Shown here piece by piece: positions 5,590 to 7,850 of a stretch of DNA of 7,850 nt (positions are counted from its first letter, which is position 1; every line of letters begins with the position of its first letter). The stretch is from Ruminiclostridium sp. (GTDB taxonomy: Bacteria > Bacillota > Clostridia > Oscillospirales > Oscillospiraceae), in contig JABUSR010000113.1 in the NCBI GenBank assembly GCA_021442645.1, positions 1 through 7,850 on the forward strand, read 5' to 3'. The position numbers and the translations under genes are program-made. The notes beneath the pieces were generated by a model. The model was not told the origin of the DNA. It saw only the letters and a program-made list of their open reading frames with translations, and did not search any database.

Positions 5590-6726
5590 TCAGGTCCGTC
5601 TGCCCCGCTTACCCCCGTACTGGAACAGGTCACACTTCAGCATACCATTATATAATTTTCGCTTCTTATCGGCCGCACGGCCAAAGGTACGCTCAAATTC
5701 TGTGTGGGAAGACAGGATATTGATCTTCCAGCCGGTTGGCAGTCCCTGTACAGTTCTGCCAAAATCACGGTAGAGCCCCTCGGCCTCCCGCTTTTCCATC
5801 AGCCGCTCCCCATAGGGCGGGTTGGAAACGATACGGCCGTATTCCTCCCCCCGGAAAAAAGCACGGGCATCGGCCACCTCAAAGCGTACGAAATCCTCCA
5901 CATCGGCCTTTACCGCATTGTCCCGGGCAATGCGGATGGCGGCCGGATCGATATCACCGCCCCAGATGTCATAGGTCCCGTCATACTCCAGGTCCATGGC
6001 CTCCCCTGCCGCCTCCACCCAGGCATCGGAGGGCAGCCAGGCCCACTTCTGGGCAGTAAATGTTCGGTTCAGACCGGGGGCCCGGTTCTTAGCGATGAGC
6101 GCTGCCTCGATGGCGATGGTGCCGGACCCGCAGAAGGGGTCACAGAAGGGATCCTTGCCACGGTAGCCGGAGAGAAGGACCAGGGCAGCTGCCAGGGTCT
6201 CCCGCAGGGGAGCCGCCACCCCCACCGCCCGGTAGCCACGCTTGTACAGACCGGGGCCGGTGGTATCCAGCATGAGAGATACCACGTCCTTCATGATGGA
6301 AAACTGAATCTGGTAGAGAGCCCCTGTTTCCGGCAGGGTCTCCCGGTAGTAGGCTTTCCCCAAGCGGGTAGCCACCGCCTTTTTCACAATAGACTGGCAG
6401 GCGGGCACGCTGTGCAGGGCAGAGTTCAGGCTGAACCCCTTCACCGGAAAGGCTCCTGCCTCCGGGATGAACCGCTCCCAGGGGAGCTTTCGGGTGCCCT
6501 CAAAGAGGTCCTCAAAGGTATCGGCCCGGAAGGAGCCCAGCAGGATCAGGACCCGCTCCCCTGTGCGCAGACGGAGATTTAACCGGGGGATATCCTCGGG
6601 CGTCCCCTCACAGAACACACGCCCGTTCTCCACCCGGACCTGCTCCATATTCATCCGCCGCAGTTCGTCAGCTGTCAGCCCCTCCACGCCCAGTAGGGTC
6701 GGGATGGCAAAGGTCAGCTTTCCCAT
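5590..6726 (-). CDS. THUMP-domain class I SAM-dependent RNA methyltransferase (COG0116, YpsC/RlmL-N-like)
   Basis: A 378-residue RNA N-methyltransferase of the type found as YpsC in Bacillus and as the N-terminal half of E. coli RlmKL, which makes m2G in 23S rRNA. Residues 1-50 form the N-terminal ferredoxin-like part, about 50-155 the THUMP RNA-binding domain, and the remainder a Rossmann methyltransferase fold. Visible motifs are LYKRGYR (160-166), the SAM-binding motif I DPFCGSGTIAIEAAL (196-210), an acidic GGDIDP (256-261) and the catalytic SNPPYGERL (301-309). Length matches YpsC-type proteins. The ATG at 6726 has GGAGG eight bases upstream (6735-6739). The same frame stays open upstream as far as 7797, antisense to the transporter gene, but the promoter, ribosome site and family N terminus all place the start at 6726. 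It precedes groES by about 195 bases with its own promoter. The exact rRNA target is inferred from the family only. Confidence 0.94.
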   Translation of the reverse strand: MGKLTFAIPTLLGVEGLTADELRRMNMEQVRVENGRVFCEGTPEDIPRLNLRLRTGERVLILLGSFRADTFEDLFEGTRKLPWERFIPEAGAFPVKGFSLNSALHSVPACQSIVKKAVATRLGKAYYRETLPETGALYQIQFSIMKDVVSLMLDTTGPGLYKRGYRAVGVAAPLRETLAAALVLLSGYRGKDPFCDPFCGSGTIAIEAALIAKNRAPGLNRTFTAQKWAWLPSDAWVEAAGEAMDLEYDGTYDIWGGDIDPAAIRIARDNAVKADVEDFVRFEVADARAFFRGEEYGRIVSNPPYGERLMEKREAEGLYRDFGRTVQGLPTGWKINILSSHTEFERTFGRAADKKRKLYNGMLKCDLFQYGGKRGRRT

Positions 6727-6756
6727 AGGGCTCTCCTCCCTCACACAATTTCCTCC

Positions 6757-6785
6757 ATCATATCGGAAAACCGCTGTAAAGGCAA
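6757..6785 (-). promoter_or_regulatory. sigma-A promoter of the RNA methyltransferase gene
   Basis: On the minus strand, -35 TTGCCT (6780-6785) and -10 TATGAT (6757-6762, five of six consensus bases) are spaced 17 bases apart. Transcription would start near 6750, leaving a leader of about 24 bases that contains the GGAGG site. Confidence 0.65.
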
Positions 6786-6874
6786 GGGGAAGTTTCTGCG
6801 GGCCCTTCCGGCAGCCCCGCCCTGCCCCATTTCCGGCCAAAAGGAGGATGTCCCCTAAATTTCTGCGTCCTTTC

Positions 6875-6903
6875 TTGCATTTATCCCTGCAATATGATAT
6901 GCT
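6875..6903 (+). promoter_or_regulatory. possible extended -10 promoter of the transporter gene
   Basis: On the plus strand, -35 TTGCAT (6875-6880), a 17-base spacer and -10 TATGCT (6898-6903) with TGA just before it give an extended -10 arrangement. The start would be near 6910, leaving a leader of about 100 bases. The rest of the 6727-7011 gap is GC-rich sequence (about 6786-6865) with short imperfect inverted repeats and no recognisable element. Confidence 0.5.
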
Positions 6904-6909
6904 ACACAA

Positions 6910-7011
6910 TAGGATAGGATGTGGTTTGGTGTATCCTTCTTGCGGGTTTGCCGGCCACACCGCCAAACTATTAAAAAATAATCGATAGAAAGCTGAGATG
7001 ATTGGTCCCTT
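6910..7011 (+). other. structured 5' leader of the transporter gene
   Basis: The leader contains short complementary stretches that could pair in alternative ways: GTTTGG with CCAAAC, TGTGG with CCACA, and GCGG with CCGC, nested around the segment near 6920-6971. There is no good Shine-Dalgarno site before the ATG at 7012. I do not recognise a known riboswitch (M-box, yybP-ykoY or NiCo) in it, so a regulatory role is only a possibility. Confidence 0.25.
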
Positions 7012-7850
7012 ATGGACAGTACCTGTATAGTAATCATAATTGCTCTTATTATCCTGCTCCTTTTGTCTGCCTGGTTCTCCTCTACGGAGACCGCCTACTC
7101 CTCCGTCAATAAGATCCGCCTGAAAAACAAGGCGGAGGACGGCAACGCCCGGGCACAGAAGGCCCTGGCCCTTTTGGACCAGTATGATAAGCTTCTCTCC
7201 TGCATTCTCATCGGCAACAACATCGTGAATCTTTCCGCCGCTACCCTGGGTGCGGTTCTGTTCACCAGACTCTTCCCCACCTACGGCGCAGCCATTTCTA
7301 CCGCTGTTCTTACTGTCGTGGTTCTGATCTTCGGCGAAATCACGCCCAAGACCATGGCCAAAAACAAACCGGAAAAATTCTGTATGCGGGCGGTCCATGT
7401 CCTGCGGGCTCTGCTCATCATTCTGACACCTCTCCACCTCTTCTTCGGCCTGTTCAGCAGCCTGGCCATGCGCGTCTTCCATACCGGCGAGGACGAGGGC
7501 ATCACAGAGGAAGAGCTCATCACCATGGTGGAGGAGGCAGAGATCGAGGGCGGCCTGGAACACCACGAAAGCGAGCTCATCCGCGCTGCCATTGAGTTCA
7601 ACGACATGGAGGTGGAGGAGATCCTCACCCCCCGTGTGGATATCGCAGCGGCGCCGGACACGGTCACCATGGAAGAGCTCACGGTCCTCTTTGCTGAGAC
7701 CGGGTACTCCCGCATCCCCATCTATCACACTTCCATCGATAACATCGTGGGCCTTATCCACGAGAAGGACTTCTTCTCCGCCCGGTACCATAACCACACG
7801 GACGTGGCCAGCCTCATCAGCAAGGTGTTCTACACCACCGGCGCCACCAA
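7012..7850 (+). CDS. CNNM/CorC-type hemolysin-family transporter (TlyC-like), 3' end cut by window edge
   Basis: The first 279 residues of a CNNM-transmembrane plus CBS-pair protein, a family now linked to Mg2+ (and Co2+) efflux though often still named hemolysin. The visible CNNM domain has hydrophobic segments at about 4-22, 68-88, 92-108 and 130-153, and the family motifs WFSSTETA (21-28), IGNNIVNL (67-74) and IFGEITPKT (106-114). The linker TEEELITMVEEAEIEG precedes the first CBS domain, which starts near ILTPRVDI (204-211) and includes GYSRIPIY (231-238). The second CBS and the small CorC_HlyC domain would lie beyond the edge. An in-frame stop at 6994-6996 leaves ATG 7012 as the only good start, but there is no clear ribosome site, unusual for this window. 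It is the only plus-strand gene and diverges from the methyltransferase. Confidence 0.93.
   Translation, partial: MDSTCIVIIIALIILLLLSAWFSSTETAYSSVNKIRLKNKAEDGNARAQKALALLDQYDKLLSCILIGNNIVNLSAATLGAVLFTRLFPTYGAAISTAVLTVVVLIFGEITPKTMAKNKPEKFCMRAVHVLRALLIILTPLHLFFGLFSSLAMRVFHTGEDEGITEEELITMVEEAEIEGGLEHHESELIRAAIEFNDMEVEEILTPRVDIAAAPDTVTMEELTVLFAETGYSRIPIYHTSIDNIVGLIHEKDFFSARYHNHTDVASLISKVFYTTGAT

Noticed and set aside
5520..5592. Possible terminator after the methyltransferase gene
   Set aside because: Only weak 4-5 bp pairings and no U tract on the minus strand. I cannot support a hairpin terminator, so readthrough into groESL remains possible.
5704..6582. 292-codon plus-strand frame opposite the methyltransferase gene
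   Set aside because: It is a shadow of a gene with complete SAM-binding and NPPY motifs. No ribosome site or domain is seen.
6848..6988. 46-residue plus-strand frame directly after AGGAGG in the divergent intergenic gap
   Set aside because: The AGGAGG abuts the ATG with no spacer, the frame overlaps the predicted transporter promoter, and the peptide has no recognisable feature. A leader peptide cannot be excluded.
6727..7797. Minus-strand extension of the methyltransferase frame by 357 codons
   Set aside because: It runs antisense to the well-supported transporter gene and across its own promoter. The extra sequence has no domain, while the ATG at 6726 has a good ribosome site and the family N terminus.

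Overview
The window looks like chromosomal housekeeping DNA from a fairly GC-rich, low-oxygen Firmicute, most likely class Clostridia and probably the Oscillospiraceae/Ruminococcaceae group (Flavonifractor, Intestinimonas or Lawsonibacter-like). The evidence is a perfect HrcA/CIRCE operator in front of groESL, strong AAGGAGG ribosome binding sites, sigma-A-type promoters, and the style of the encoded proteins (CobW-type GTPase with a His tail, a stand-alone Smr protein, a YpsC-type methyltransferase). The taxonomic placement is inference from protein style, not from a search. I see no mobile element, CRISPR array, tRNA or rRNA.

Layout, right to left because nearly everything is on the minus strand. 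At the right edge a plus-strand gene for a CNNM/CorC-type membrane transporter (7012 to the edge) runs divergently from a THUMP-domain 23S rRNA methyltransferase-like gene (6726-5590). The 285-base gap between them carries one plausible promoter for each. Next comes the heat-shock operon groES-groEL (5394-3438), preceded by a promoter and a CIRCE element and closed by a 13-bp hairpin (3381-3409).

Immediately behind that hairpin an extended -10 promoter (TGC-TATAAT) starts a tightly packed five-gene minus-strand operon: class I glutamine-amidotransferase-like hydrolase (peptidase C26), Smr-domain protein, PaaI-type hotdog thioesterase, YhcC/YtqA-type radical SAM protein (TIGR01212), and a COG0523/CobW-family GTPase that runs off the left edge. 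Two junctions are ATGA stop/start overlaps and one has a single base between stop and start, so these genes are almost certainly co-transcribed and at least partly translationally coupled. No shared pathway is evident from the families themselves.

The most unusual items are the GTPase tail and a groEL substitution. The GTPase tail is made of 12-residue His/Asp/Glu repeats encoded by a 36-bp in-frame tandem repeat, following a GTPase body whose NKxD-type motif reads SRTG and which shows no CobW C-terminal domain in the visible part. GroEL has Trp where the family almost invariably has Asp (NVVLD to NVVLW), and a C-terminal tail with only one GGM. I found no convincing wholly new system. The metallochaperone-containing operon is the best candidate for follow-up.
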